Both the position numbers and the translations under genes were made by a program. DNA of 64,000 bases from Bradyrhizobium diazoefficiens (GTDB lineage: Bacteria; Pseudomonadota; Alphaproteobacteria; Rhizobiales; Xanthobacteraceae). The stretch covers positions 1,674,001 to 1,738,000 of the forward strand of contig NZ_CP067101.1 of assembly GCF_016616425.1 (NCBI RefSeq). The letters are read 5' to 3'. The notes beneath the pieces were generated by a model that saw nothing but the letters and a program-made list of their open reading frames with translations, was not told where the DNA came from and made no database searches. Below, piece after piece: positions 52,547-61,269 of the stretch (its first letter is position 1; every line of letters starts with the position of its first letter).

Positions 52547-54682
52547 CTACGGTAACGCATAAACGACGACCTGATCGCCGACTTGGTCTTTGAGGATCGT
52601 GTTGCCTCCCGCGATGAAGGCGACGTACTCGCGGCCCTTGTACTCGTATACAGCGGGATTGGAGACAGCAGGCGCCTGCACGATGTCGGACCAAAGCTCC
52701 TTGCCGTCGGTCAGAGAGTAGGCCCGCACCTTGGCATCCATCGAGGCTCCGATGAAGATCACTCCTCCGGCCGTCACCGCGGGGCCACCGATTGTAACCG
52801 AGCCCATGGATTCCGGCATGTAGAAGCCCCACTTCTGCGAGGCGCCGATGGGACGGCGCCACTTGATGTCGCCAGTGTTCATGTCGACGGCGGCCATCTC
52901 GCCGAACGGCGGTTTCCAGCATGGCATGCCGAGCCAGTTCAGCGCGTTGTCGAGTGACATGCCGTATGGGGCACCCTCCTGCGGGTAGAAGCCTTGCTCG
53001 TTGCCAGACCCGCCGGTGTGCTGCTCATACTCCTTGCGAGGGTATAGCTTGATGTACTGCACCACGTGCGAGAAGTTGACGATGGCAGTCTTGTTCTGTG
53101 GATCGTACGCCACGCCTCCCCACTGCACGCCTCCGGCGGAGTCAGGGTACGCGAAAGTGCCCTCACCCTTGTGAGTCGGCGGGGTGTACATGCCTTTGTA
53201 ATCGAGACTGTCCCACAGCCGCGAGCATTCGCCCAATCCGACCAGATCGGCGACGCCCCAGATGGGAGGCTTTTTCGATTGATCGAGCAACGGTGGCGGT
53301 TTGGTGGGAAATGGCTGGGTGGGCGCGTAGACTTCACCCTCTATCGAGCCATCGCCGCCCGGAACCGGGCGCTCTTCGATCGGCCAGACGTCCTCGCCAG
53401 TGCGGCGGTCGACGACGAAGAGAAACCCCATCTTGGTTGCCTGCATCAACGCCGGAATCTGCCTCCCATGGACAGTGATGTCCATCAAGGTCGGAGCGGA
53501 GTTGATGTCGTAGTCCCAGATGTCGTGGTGCACCCACTGGCGAGACCACACGACCTCGCCGGTCTCGAGGTTGAGCGCGGTCGTGGAAGTAGCCAGCGGG
53601 ATCGGCTCCATGCGATTGCCGCCCCAGTAATTCGGAGACGGGCTGGAGACCGGGAGATAGACCAAACCGAGTCCCTCGTCGACCGACATTGCCGTCCACA
53701 CATTCGCTGTGCCAGTGCGGGGCGCGACCTGCGGCGGGAGCGCGGAAAACGACCACTGGCGCTTGCCCGTCTGCGGATCGAGCGAGAACACGGTGCCGGG
53801 CGGGGCCTCAGCATAGGCCCAATCCTTGCCGGCCCATCCCAGAATGACGTGATTGCCGGCGACCGTGGGCGGCTGGAGCAACGACAGCGGGTACTTGTCG
53901 TTGACGTCGTTCCACTGGTTGACATTGAGTACGCCCCCGCTCGCAAAATCGCGACAGAGTTCGCCGGTGTCGGCATCCATGGCGAAGAGCTGCGCGTCCA
54001 TGGAGCCGAGATAGACAATCTTCTGGCATGGCCGGTTAGCGGCGGGATGCACTGCCTCCCAGTAAGCAATCCCGCGGTTCTTCAGCGCCGGCTGAGTCAA
54101 TGCTTTGAGCGTCGACTTGGAATCGAAGGTCCATTTGACCTTGCCAGTCCCAGGATCCAACGCGATGACGCGATAGAACGGCGTGCCGATGTAGAGCGTG
54201 TCGTTGGCAAAGATCGGCGTTGCGGACCAGACGGTGGTCGGCAGCTTGCCCGATCCATCCGAAACATCACCGGTGTGAAACTCCCAAACTTTCACCAGCG
54301 ATCGAACATTGTCAGCCGTGATCTGAGTCAGGGGAGAGTACTTCTGCGCGTTGAGCTGACCGTGAAAGGTGTTCCAGACCGGACGGGCGGGAAGGAGCGG
54401 GATCGGCTTCGGCTCGGGCAAACGGCCGGACGGCTGCTGAGCGCCTGCTTCGACGGCTACTGACGGGCCGTTAGCCGGTGCAGAAGATTCGCGACCGTTG
54501 GTGCTGCCCGGTCGCTGCGGTCCCGCGCTTGAAGGCTTCTGTTGTTCTGGACCTGGAATTCCCCCGGAGGTGGCTGCAGGATTGTCGGTATCGTTCTGTG
54601 CGACGGCCCGCGGCAGCGCAACGGCGAGGGCAAGCGCGAGCGCCGCAAAGGGGGCAACTCTGGAGATTGGACGGGTACTCAT
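52547..54682 (-). CDS. PQQ-dependent (quinoprotein) dehydrogenase
   Basis: A 711-residue exported eight-bladed propeller of the membrane-bound glucose-dehydrogenase type. Signal peptide (PFAALALALAVALPRAVAQ) and a low-complexity N-terminal part precede the propeller. Propeller motifs are repeated (DTLYIGTPFYRVIALDPGTG, QLFAMDADTGELC, GVVYDPQNKTAIVNF-like). Catalytic-region block VHHDIWDYDINSAPTLMDI holds the Asp/His pair typical of GDH. No CxxCH heme site is present, so electrons probably go to ubiquinone through a membrane partner. The ATG at 54682 overlaps the stop of a separate four-helix protein. Confidence 0.9.
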   Translation of the reverse strand: MSTRPISRVAPFAALALALAVALPRAVAQNDTDNPAATSGGIPGPEQQKPSSAGPQRPGSTNGRESSAPANGPSVAVEAGAQQPSGRLPEPKPIPLLPARPVWNTFHGQLNAQKYSPLTQITADNVRSLVKVWEFHTGDVSDGSGKLPTTVWSATPIFANDTLYIGTPFYRVIALDPGTGKVKWTFDSKSTLKALTQPALKNRGIAYWEAVHPAANRPCQKIVYLGSMDAQLFAMDADTGELCRDFASGGVLNVNQWNDVNDKYPLSLLQPPTVAGNHVILGWAGKDWAYAEAPPGTVFSLDPQTGKRQWSFSALPPQVAPRTGTANVWTAMSVDEGLGLVYLPVSSPSPNYWGGNRMEPIPLATSTTALNLETGEVVWSRQWVHHDIWDYDINSAPTLMDITVHGRQIPALMQATKMGFLFVVDRRTGEDVWPIEERPVPGGDGSIEGEVYAPTQPFPTKPPPLLDQSKKPPIWGVADLVGLGECSRLWDSLDYKGMYTPPTHKGEGTFAYPDSAGGVQWGGVAYDPQNKTAIVNFSHVVQYIKLYPRKEYEQHTGGSGNEQGFYPQEGAPYGMSLDNALNWLGMPCWKPPFGEMAAVDMNTGDIKWRRPIGASQKWGFYMPESMGSVTIGGPAVTAGGVIFIGASMDAKVRAYSLTDGKELWSDIVQAPAVSNPAVYEYKGREYVAFIAGGNTILKDQVGDQVVVYALP

Positions 54683-55062
54683 GCCGCGGCCCTCCTCTGC
54701 CGCAATGGGGCGGCAAGGGTCACAACCAGCCCGACGAGGACGACCATCATTGCTGCCGACAACCACCACGCATGCAGGAAGCATGCGGCGGTCAGTGTGC
54801 AGAGCGCACCAAGCAGCCCGAGGGTCCAGAACACTCCGAACAGCAAGCGGCGTCCGCTAAACCAGAGAACGAGGGCGTCGATGACGAGTGCCAGACTGGA
54901 GCCGATGACGAGCAACGCGCCCGGCGTCCCGGTTACCCCGGTTAAGGGGACGAGATAATAATAGAGCGCTAACAGCGCGCCCGCGGCGGCTGCGACCAGC
55001 ACGACGAGGGGGCCGAGCGGCCCGCGTTCAGGGGAGGTCAGATCCAAAATCCGTGTCTCCAA
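54679..55062 (-). CDS. Membrane-anchor subunit for the quinoprotein dehydrogenase
   Basis: A 127-residue inner-membrane protein with four or so helices (LVVLVAAAAGALLALYYYLV, GALLVIGSSLALVIDALVLW, LLFGVFWTLGLLGALCTLTA, WLSAAMMVVLVGLVVTLAAP). In membrane-bound GDH of gamma-proteobacteria, a similar N-terminal membrane domain is fused to the propeller. Here the two are separate genes with a four-base (ATGA) overlap, so they probably form a complex that delivers electrons to quinone. Confidence 0.72.
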   Translation of the reverse strand: METRILDLTSPERGPLGPLVVLVAAAAGALLALYYYLVPLTGVTGTPGALLVIGSSLALVIDALVLWFSGRRLLFGVFWTLGLLGALCTLTAACFLHAWWLSAAMMVVLVGLVVTLAAPLRQRRAAA

Positions 55063-56109
55063 GCTTCGTAGCCTGCGAGCGGGGCAGTGGCGGTGATGCG
55101 AGAGACGTGAGTAAAGAATATTCGTTCGGGGATGTGACGTTCAGGGATGTGACTCAGGGATGTGACATGGTGTTGCGCTGAAGGCGATCCGAGGGTAGCC
55201 GAGTGAAAGACGACAGCAACATTGTTCCTGAACATTGCCTTGGGATTCTCCTGCAAGCGTGGACCTGCTTCGGCAGGCCAATGCGAGCTTGTGCCGTTCG
55301 TTCCAGGGAGAGGCTTGCATCATTGGTAGCATGTCGAAAGCGCACTCAGTCGGCAGCCAACATCAGGGTTTTGCGGTGGTGCACTGCTGAGGAAGCCGTG
55401 GCCGCACCTGCAGGCGCACCGGTGTGTCTGGATCATCCGAGGGATTCCTTGCGCGGTCGCAGAAAATGATGCGCGAGTAACAGAGTAATAGAAATGTGCA
55501 GCGAGGCGGCCGCGGTAGATCAATGATCAATGGGCGACGGTACGGTTGGTTCCGCGCGGACATTCGGAATGATTCATCGAAGTTCCCGCTGCTTTCGGTG
55601 CGGGTGTGCCGACCGGATTTGTCCAATACGGCTTTCCAACTCTGCGATGATCCCGTGAACCGGCCGGGCTGTCAGCGGGTAACTACGCCAGGAGATCGCC
55701 GCGGCCCTCCAGCAATTGGCGCGGACCTTGCTCGTCCCTGCATGCGCGGCGGTGCGATCCAATGTGCAGCGGTTTGATTCAAGCGCAAGGCCTCATGGGT
55801 TAATGCAGAGGCCAACAGCGGTTCGTACAACAGCGTACTCGGTAAGTACGGTGCCGTACTTGCGCGCGTGCCGTTCTTTGTCTCTGTCCGCATGTGCTTC
55901 AGCGACAACTGGCATTGTCGATACGTGAGAGCCATGCAGATCGCATCAATCTCCATCGGTGCGCATCACGAGGACGAAAAGGACAAAAAACAGCATGCAA
56001 TCTGATTTGGAACGGGATTCGCGACACGGCATTGCAGCTCAAGAAGAGTGCCGCCAAACACAAACGGAGACCGCAAAGAGGGGTCGGAAGAATCTGCAGG
56101 GAGCTTAGC
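55063..56109. other. Long gene-less region with a phased GTAC array
   Basis: About 1.05 kb without a supportable gene. It contains the promoter region of the quinoprotein operon (minus) and of the 56110 gene (plus). The clearest feature is four GTAC sites in helical phase at 55825-55861. Repeated GGGATGTGAC segments (55130-55170) are also present. Confidence 0.5.
55825..55861. promoter_or_regulatory. Four helically phased GTAC sites with an 8-bp inverted repeat
   Basis: GTAC occurs at 55825, 55835, 55846 and 55856, a spacing of 10, 11 and 10 bases, one DNA turn apart. The right pair is part of AAGTACGG-TG-CCGTACTT, a perfect 8-bp inverted repeat (55844-55861). This is the form of a multi-subunit repressor or activator site. 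It lies about 250 bp upstream of the 56110 gene and about 760 bp from the quinoprotein operon. Confidence 0.45.
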
Positions 56110-56331
56110 ATGGCAACGCAAATCGTAATGGATTCGACCGGTGACGCCCGGTATCAGTTCGCTCCGGATGATGCCCAGGAAATACTTGAGGCCGAGCGGC
56201 GTTTTCAGCGACTCACTTCTACCGGGTTCACCGCGGCGACGCGGACTGCTTCGGGCGACCTGCGGTTTGTCCGCTCGTTCGATCCGACAGCGCATGAGAC
56301 GATCTTCTTTCCGAGACTTGTAGGTGGCTAG
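56110..56331 (+). CDS. Small hypothetical protein (73 aa)
   Basis: A 73-residue protein: MATQIVMDSTGDARYQFAPD followed by DAQEILEAERRFQRLTSTGF and an Arg/Thr-rich end. GGGAG lies six bases before the ATG. It overlaps the next gene by eight bases, indicating a two-gene operon. I recall similar DxTGDxRxxF proteins in rhizobia and phages; the function is unknown. Confidence 0.6.
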   Translation: MATQIVMDSTGDARYQFAPDDAQEILEAERRFQRLTSTGFTAATRTASGDLRFVRSFDPTAHETIFFPRLVGG

Positions 56332-56782
56332 CGTGAAGCTCTTCGGCTTCGGCCGTCTCTCCGGGAAGCTCCGCCATGTCTCACGGGAGCAGAGGCTGGT
56401 TGCGGTGCGTGAACTGTACAGGAGTTCGCAACGCGAGCGTACGCCTGAGGCGCGCGGCCGGAAGCTATTGAGAGAGTGGCTTTCGCCTGGGCAGCGCGAG
56501 ACATTCGATAGTCACGGCTATGTCGATGTGCTTGGGAGCGAAAGCGGCCAAAGGTACCGCATCTATTACGGTAGCATATCGAACATTCGCGAATTGAACG
56601 AGAAAGATGATCCGGTTGCCGGGCTCTGCTTCGGGCCAGCCGCGGCTTTGCCGCCAGGTGACGTCATGCTCGCGCAAAAGATCGTCCTGGAAAACGACGA
56701 ATCGAGGGCGCTTGCGATCGCCAATCGGTTCTACTCAACGTCCCGGCCGATTCAAGCCGGAAACGCGCATCGATCGCGCTGA
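56324..56782 (+). CDS. Hypothetical protein (152 aa)
   Basis: A 152-residue soluble protein, starting at a GTG (56324 or 56333) that overlaps or abuts the previous stop. The body reads LLREWLSPGQRETFDSHGYV, SGQRYRIYYGSISNIREL and GLCFGPAAALPPGDVMLAQK, a pattern I recall from proteins found in mobile elements and rhizobial genomes. No catalytic motif is evident. It is probably coupled to the 56110 gene. Confidence 0.6.
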   Translation: MASVKLFGFGRLSGKLRHVSREQRLVAVRELYRSSQRERTPEARGRKLLREWLSPGQRETFDSHGYVDVLGSESGQRYRIYYGSISNIRELNEKDDPVAGLCFGPAAALPPGDVMLAQKIVLENDESRALAIANRFYSTSRPIQAGNAHRSR

Positions 56783-56900
56783 CAATTCAGCGGAATGCGC
56801 GCCAGCGTACCGTCCCGATTGAAAACATAACCTGCGGTCGGCGTTTGTGATCTGGAGGCGCGTGAGGCTCATGCGCCAGCACTTCATGGAGGATTCTCGC

Positions 56901-58145
56901 ATGAGAATGCTTGCTCTTGCCTTGTCAGGGTTGATGATCATCACGTTCCCAGCTGTTGCGCAGAATGGTGGCAAGTCGGCTGGCGATGCCGCCGGCGGCG
57001 CGATGCAGGCACCGAACGTCCCGCAATCGCAGGGCGCTCAGAAATTCGTCGATGAGGCCGCCAATATAAATATGATGGAGATCGAAGCGGCTCGTGCGGC
57101 GGAAAATACCGCAAAACGGCCCGCCTATAAGGAATTCGCGTCGATGATCGAAACAGATCATACGAATCTGGGGCAGAACCTGAAGCGGATCGTATCGGGG
57201 ATGTCAGGCGTGAAGATTCCCGCGCGGCTCGATGAGAAGCATCGGCAGAAGCTCGCGCAGCTTCAGCAGCTGAAGGGCGCGAAGTTCGAGCAGAGCTACC
57301 GTCGAAGTCAGATCGACGGGCATCAGCGAGCGATTCGGATCTTTCAAGACTTTGCCAATGGGAACGCCGGAAACGCAGATCTGAGATCATGGGCTCAGGC
57401 GTCCTTGCCCGTTCTGCAGAAGCATCTGCAGAATGCGGAAAATCTTCCGGTAGCGAACGATCAGGTTGGCGCCGCGGGCGCAGGCGGTAGTGGTGCCACC
57501 GGGAGCGCTGATCGGAATAATGCCGACCATGGCAATGTGACCGTCGGCAAGGCGAATTCCGCCAACCAGAGCGACGCCCAGGGGCTCGTCAACGAGGCAG
57601 CCCAGATGGTGAAGACCATGCAAGACGATCCGGAGCTTGCAAAGGCTTTGAAGAAGGCGAAAGGGCTTTATCTCGTCCCGGATTTCGGACGTGGCGCGGC
57701 GATTGTCGGCGCACGGGGAGGAGCGGGACTGGTGACCGTACGGGAGGACGGCAAGTGGAGTGATCCGGCTTTCTATGACTTCGGTGCGATCAGTTTCGGA
57801 CCACAGGTCGGCGGATCCGGCGGTCAGGTCGCGTTCCTGTTGATGAGCCAGGGTGCGGTCGACGCATTCAAGAGCGGCAACAAGTTCTCTCTGAATGCCG
57901 ACGCGGGCCTCTCGATCGTGAACTACTCCGCCAACGGTCAGGCGTCTTGGGGCAAGGGCGATATCGTCATGTGGAGCAACACATCCGGGGCCTACGTCGG
58001 CGCGACAATCAGCGTCACCGACATTAATTGGGACGACGACAACAACCGTCAGTATTATGGTCGAGACGTCGACATGACCAAGATCTTGAACGGCAGCGTC
58101 AGCAATGCTGCTGCTCGTCCTCTGAAGGCATCATTGCCCGGGTAG
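56901..58145 (+). CDS. DUF4142-SYLF fusion protein, exported
   Basis: A 414-residue protein. Signal peptide MRMLALALSGLMIITFPAVA; then a DUF4142 four-helix domain (EIEAARAAENTAKRPAYKEF, HQRAIRIFQDFANG, SLPVLQKHLQNAENL) to about residue 195; then a linker and a SYLF/Ysc84-like domain (LVNEAAQMVKTMQDDPELAK, KGLYLVPDFGRGAAIVGARG, YDFGAISFGPQVGGSGGQVA). Each domain is usually a separate protein. GGAGG is eight bases before the ATG. SYLF domains bind lipid in eukaryotes and are of unclear role in bacteria; the fusion suggests a periplasmic, membrane-associated function. Confidence 0.9.
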   Translation: MRMLALALSGLMIITFPAVAQNGGKSAGDAAGGAMQAPNVPQSQGAQKFVDEAANINMMEIEAARAAENTAKRPAYKEFASMIETDHTNLGQNLKRIVSGMSGVKIPARLDEKHRQKLAQLQQLKGAKFEQSYRRSQIDGHQRAIRIFQDFANGNAGNADLRSWAQASLPVLQKHLQNAENLPVANDQVGAAGAGGSGATGSADRNNADHGNVTVGKANSANQSDAQGLVNEAAQMVKTMQDDPELAKALKKAKGLYLVPDFGRGAAIVGARGGAGLVTVREDGKWSDPAFYDFGAISFGPQVGGSGGQVAFLLMSQGAVDAFKSGNKFSLNADAGLSIVNYSANGQASWGKGDIVMWSNTSGAYVGATISVTDINWDDDNNRQYYGRDVDMTKILNGSVSNAAARPLKASLPG

Positions 58146-58750
58146 GCGTCCCATCACGGGCGAAGAAGCCCTTCGCGATCTATGACCCGGCCTGGATCGG
58201 CCGGGTCGTTTCAACGTTGGGGAAGTGCAAGGAGCGACTTCCAGCACAGCGAGAAGCGGTGGAGCGGGTCCAAGAGGCCGGCCAAAGGATGAAAGGATAT
58301 TGCGTCTGATCGCCTCGGCTGGTCGATACCACGGCTCATGCCATGATCCCATCCGAAGCTTGCGCAGGATAGCAAGAAAGCTGACGATCATAGTCTCGGT
58401 CCATGATTCTGAAGCAGTTACAGCAGAGGTCGACGAGACGGCGATGGTCCAAGATAACGATGAGACCGCGATCCGTTCTGACAATGGCTTGGCGTTCCAG
58501 ATGGTCGAGACAGTCCGTAATGCTCGCGCGTCGAATCGGCTAGCTCCAGGAGCCGCCGTCCCGGTGCGAGCGGCGCGCTGAACCGTGAGCAGTGGGCGGC
58601 TTCTCACAAAACCGCTCGGCCGACGTAGCGCCCGGGCTCAGGTCCCGGGGCGCGGTTGTCGTTCGCTGGAACAGGCTCCGCTGGAACTGTCGGCGCGCTC
58701 TTAGGCAGCGTCCGAAATGCGAGGCGATCCGCACGCGAGCGGTCGGCGCT
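58146..58750. other. Gene-poor stretch
   Basis: About 600 bases. It holds the terminator of the preceding gene. A plus-strand frame at 58225-58581 has a start but no export signal, ribosome site or family match. Nothing else was seen. Confidence 0.5.
58184..58211 (+). terminator. Terminator after the DUF4142-SYLF gene
   Basis: GACCCGGCC (58184-58192) and GGCCGGGTC (58199-58207) form a perfect 9-bp stem with a six-base loop, followed by GTTT. It lies 39 bases after the stop codon. Confidence 0.7.
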
Positions 58751-58900
58751 TCAGGCTGGATCGGATATCTGACTGAGATCGCGCAAAGCCAAAGCCGCCG
58801 GCTGTGCTGGGCCAATCATGCTCAAGGCAGCCAAGCCGCCGAGCAGGAGGAGAACGCCGATCATGGTCATGATTGCAAAACAGCCTTCGACTCTGTCCAT
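58751..58900 (-). CDS. Small membrane protein (49 aa)
   Basis: A 49-residue frame, MDRVEGCFAIMTMIGVLLLL then GGLAALSMIGPAQPAALALR, with one hydrophobic helix. GGAG lies about 11 bases before the ATG at 58900, a little far. It is downstream of hpnI on the same strand. Real translation is plausible but unproven. Confidence 0.4.
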   Translation of the reverse strand: MDRVEGCFAIMTMIGVLLLLGGLAALSMIGPAQPAALALRDLSQISDPA

Positions 58901-59057
58901 GATGGTTCGCGCTCCAGCTGGCTGTCTGAGCGCTAGATAAGAGCGGATGGCGGTGCATTGTAAATCGCCGAATCGATCGGTGGTACGCCGCCGCGCTTGC
59001 TTTCTGAGGCAACAAGGTCGCGGCGCCGCCAGCGAGCGCAGTCTCCATTGAAAGGGC

Positions 59058-60218
59058 TCAACCCGCGTCGTCGAGAGTGCCGTCCTCCAATATCCGGTAG
59101 CGCTGCCCGCGCCACGCGATGTTGGCGCCGAAGAAGCCAGCCACGAACACGGCCGACATGATCGCATCATGAATAATATGGATAACGATGTGCAGTCGTT
59201 CCCTGCCCTCAATCTGTAATGTTCGGGCGACCGTTTCGGTCAAGGCGATCCGGCTGGCGAGCGCGATTGCAACGAGCAGGAACGGATAGGCGCTTCCGAA
59301 CAGGCCGGCCAATAGCGAAAGCATCATTGGCTGCATGAATATGAGCCCGCCATAGCCCACCGGGTCCAGCGCACGGATCGTGCGATGGACGCGCAGTTGA
59401 TGGTGCCAATAGGCAGAAAAATTGGGCTCGAAGCAGACATGACCGACGGCCCAGGGAGGAATGACGACCTTGAGCCCGAGCGACCTTACGGCTTGGCCGA
59501 TTGCATAATCGTCGGCCAGTTCGTCGCGAAAGGCGCAAAATCCGCCAATCCGCCGCAGCACGTCGCGCCGCAACGCGATTGCCGAGCCGAAACACGGCGA
59601 GGCTGCGCCGCATACGAGTGCAACGATGACGTTTGGAAGGAAGGTCGAATTGATGCTCAACGCCGATAGCCGGCCCCATAGGCCACGAGCCGCAATGCCG
59701 TAGTAGAGGCAGGTGACGGCGCCGGTGGTTTCACGATCGAGTTCGGCGGTAGCAAGCCGCAGGAAGTCAGGCCCAACGACGATGTCGCTGTCAGACAGAA
59801 CGATCGTATCGTATGTTATTGCGGAATCCATATTGGCGAGGTTCCCTACCTTGCGATTGATGCCCTGAGACCTTTCGTCGACGACGAGATCGATGTGAAG
59901 GTCTGGATGCAGGCGTTTGAGCAATCGAACGACGTGGATGGCGGAATCCTGGGAGCTCTGGACTCCGACAACCAGCTGAATCGGTCCCGTATAATCCTGC
60001 CGGCAAAGATCCTGGAGGCGCTTGAAGAGACCTGGTTCGGAGCCATGAATCGGCTTGAGCACTGTGACCGGTCGGGGCGCCGACCGCTTGGGAGATCGCT
60101 CGGGAGGATGAGCGAAGAACCAGAGAACGGCCCCGGCAGCGAAACAGTTGTAGAGGATGCCAAGGCTGGCACCGGCTAGACATAGATCGCCGATGATATG
60201 GAGGCTAGGTGGTATCAT
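59058..60218 (-). CDS. hpnI: Hopanoid glycosyltransferase HpnI-like (GT2)
   Basis: A 386-residue inner-membrane GT2 glycosyltransferase. An N-terminal helix (about 10-35) is followed by the catalytic part: LVVGVQSSQDSA, VVDERSQGINRKVGNLANMD, DSD at 143-145 in IVLSDSDIVVGPDF, DELADDYAIGQAVRSLGLKV and HHQLRVHRTIR, then two or three membrane helices at the C-terminus. This pattern is that of HpnI, which transfers N-acetylglucosamine to bacteriohopanetetrol, and of ceramide glucosyltransferases. The hopanoid genes encoded divergently favour HpnI. The ATG at 60218 is used; upstream in-frame sequence is not conserved in type. Confidence 0.82.
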   Translation of the reverse strand: MIPPSLHIIGDLCLAGASLGILYNCFAAGAVLWFFAHPPERSPKRSAPRPVTVLKPIHGSEPGLFKRLQDLCRQDYTGPIQLVVGVQSSQDSAIHVVRLLKRLHPDLHIDLVVDERSQGINRKVGNLANMDSAITYDTIVLSDSDIVVGPDFLRLATAELDRETTGAVTCLYYGIAARGLWGRLSALSINSTFLPNVIVALVCGAASPCFGSAIALRRDVLRRIGGFCAFRDELADDYAIGQAVRSLGLKVVIPPWAVGHVCFEPNFSAYWHHQLRVHRTIRALDPVGYGGLIFMQPMMLSLLAGLFGSAYPFLLVAIALASRIALTETVARTLQIEGRERLHIVIHIIHDAIMSAVFVAGFFGANIAWRGQRYRILEDGTLDDAG

Positions 60219-60528
60219 GATCGGGTCACGTTGCTCTAGGCAGGACAAAGGCGAGCGACCGTGAGGAGGCTCCGAGCCTGCGTTCCGGATCGATCCGTTG
60301 CAGGCATCTAATGCGAATGAATGTGCATGCCGGACTGTTCCTAAGTTGGAATCGACGACTATCGGACTTCCCGCCGTTTCGGGTAGGCCGAGAGTAAGCT
60401 GGCGACGGGGAGATTCATTGTTGTGCAATGCCGCGAGCAACCATGAGGTGTGTGTTTGCGTTTGACTCCCGACGGGCTATTGGGCTCGTTGGGCAAGGCG
60501 CGTGCGTGGTCAACAGAGACCGAATTCC
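60219..60528. other. Divergent promoter region of hpnI and hpnG
   Basis: About 310 bases between divergent hopanoid genes. No gene is supported. No operator or sigma-factor motif could be identified with confidence. Confidence 0.5.
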
Positions 60529-61269
60529 ATGAAGATCATGCGAACCTCGGATGTGCCCGCGCCCGTCGCCATCTGCGTGGCGTTGGAACTCGAGGCGAAA
60601 ATTGCCGGTCGGCACTTTACACGGGACGATCGAACCGAGCCATCTGAGGGAAGCTTGATACGGTTCGCAAATCTGCGCGCGCCGGCCTGCAGAGGGCTCG
60701 TGAGCCTCGGACTTGCCGGTGGGCTATGTGATGACCTCAACGTGGGCGACGTCGTCGTTGCCTCGGAAATTGTCGCCAACGAGCAACGGCACGCGACCGA
60801 CGATGAATGGGCAGGTCGCATGCTCGCGGATATGCCCTCGGCGATTTACGGACCGATTGCAGGGTCGGATGTCGCCGTCACGAGCGCTGCAGCGCGATAC
60901 GAGCTTGCCCGACGGTCGGGCGCTCTCGCCGTCGATATGGAATCGCATGCGATTGCGCGTATGGCCGCGGTCAACGAGATCCCGTTTCTTGCTGTTCGCG
61001 TCGTCGTGGATGGCGTTCAGCGGCGCGTACCCGAGGCCGCGGTCAGTTGCATCTCCTCGGGCGGGCAGACGAGTCCGCTCCGTCTCGGGCAACTCGTGTT
61101 GCGACGTCCACGGGACGCCTTGGCTGTGCTTCTTCTGTTTTCGGATTGGCCGCGAACCAGGCGCTCGCTGGACGCATGTTGTCGGGCGATTGCGGCTCGC
61201 GAGGCGGCCAACGAACAAAGTTCCATGATGAGGGTGGGATGTCCCAGAGCGCAGCCGATGTCCTTCTGA
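60529..61269 (+). CDS. hpnG: Hopanoid-associated phosphorylase/nucleosidase HpnG
   Basis: A 246-residue nucleoside-phosphorylase-fold protein. The conserved block GLVSLGLAGGLCDDLNVGDVV and the signature GALAVDMESHAIARMA (the purine-site Met-Glu-Ser) are typical, and the size fits HpnG, which removes adenine from adenosylhopane on the route to bacteriohopanetetrol. The N-terminal region is a little shorter than usual. The ATG at 60529 (or 60538) is used. It overlaps hpnA by 31 bases and is divergent from hpnI. Confidence 0.8.
   Translation: MKIMRTSDVPAPVAICVALELEAKIAGRHFTRDDRTEPSEGSLIRFANLRAPACRGLVSLGLAGGLCDDLNVGDVVVASEIVANEQRHATDDEWAGRMLADMPSAIYGPIAGSDVAVTSAAARYELARRSGALAVDMESHAIARMAAVNEIPFLAVRVVVDGVQRRVPEAAVSCISSGGQTSPLRLGQLVLRRPRDALAVLLLFSDWPRTRRSLDACCRAIAAREAANEQSSMMRVGCPRAQPMSF

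Noticed and set aside
58225..58581. A 118-codon plus-strand frame after the DUF4142-SYLF gene
   Set aside because: No recognisable start context or domain; overlaps the trailing part of the terminator region.
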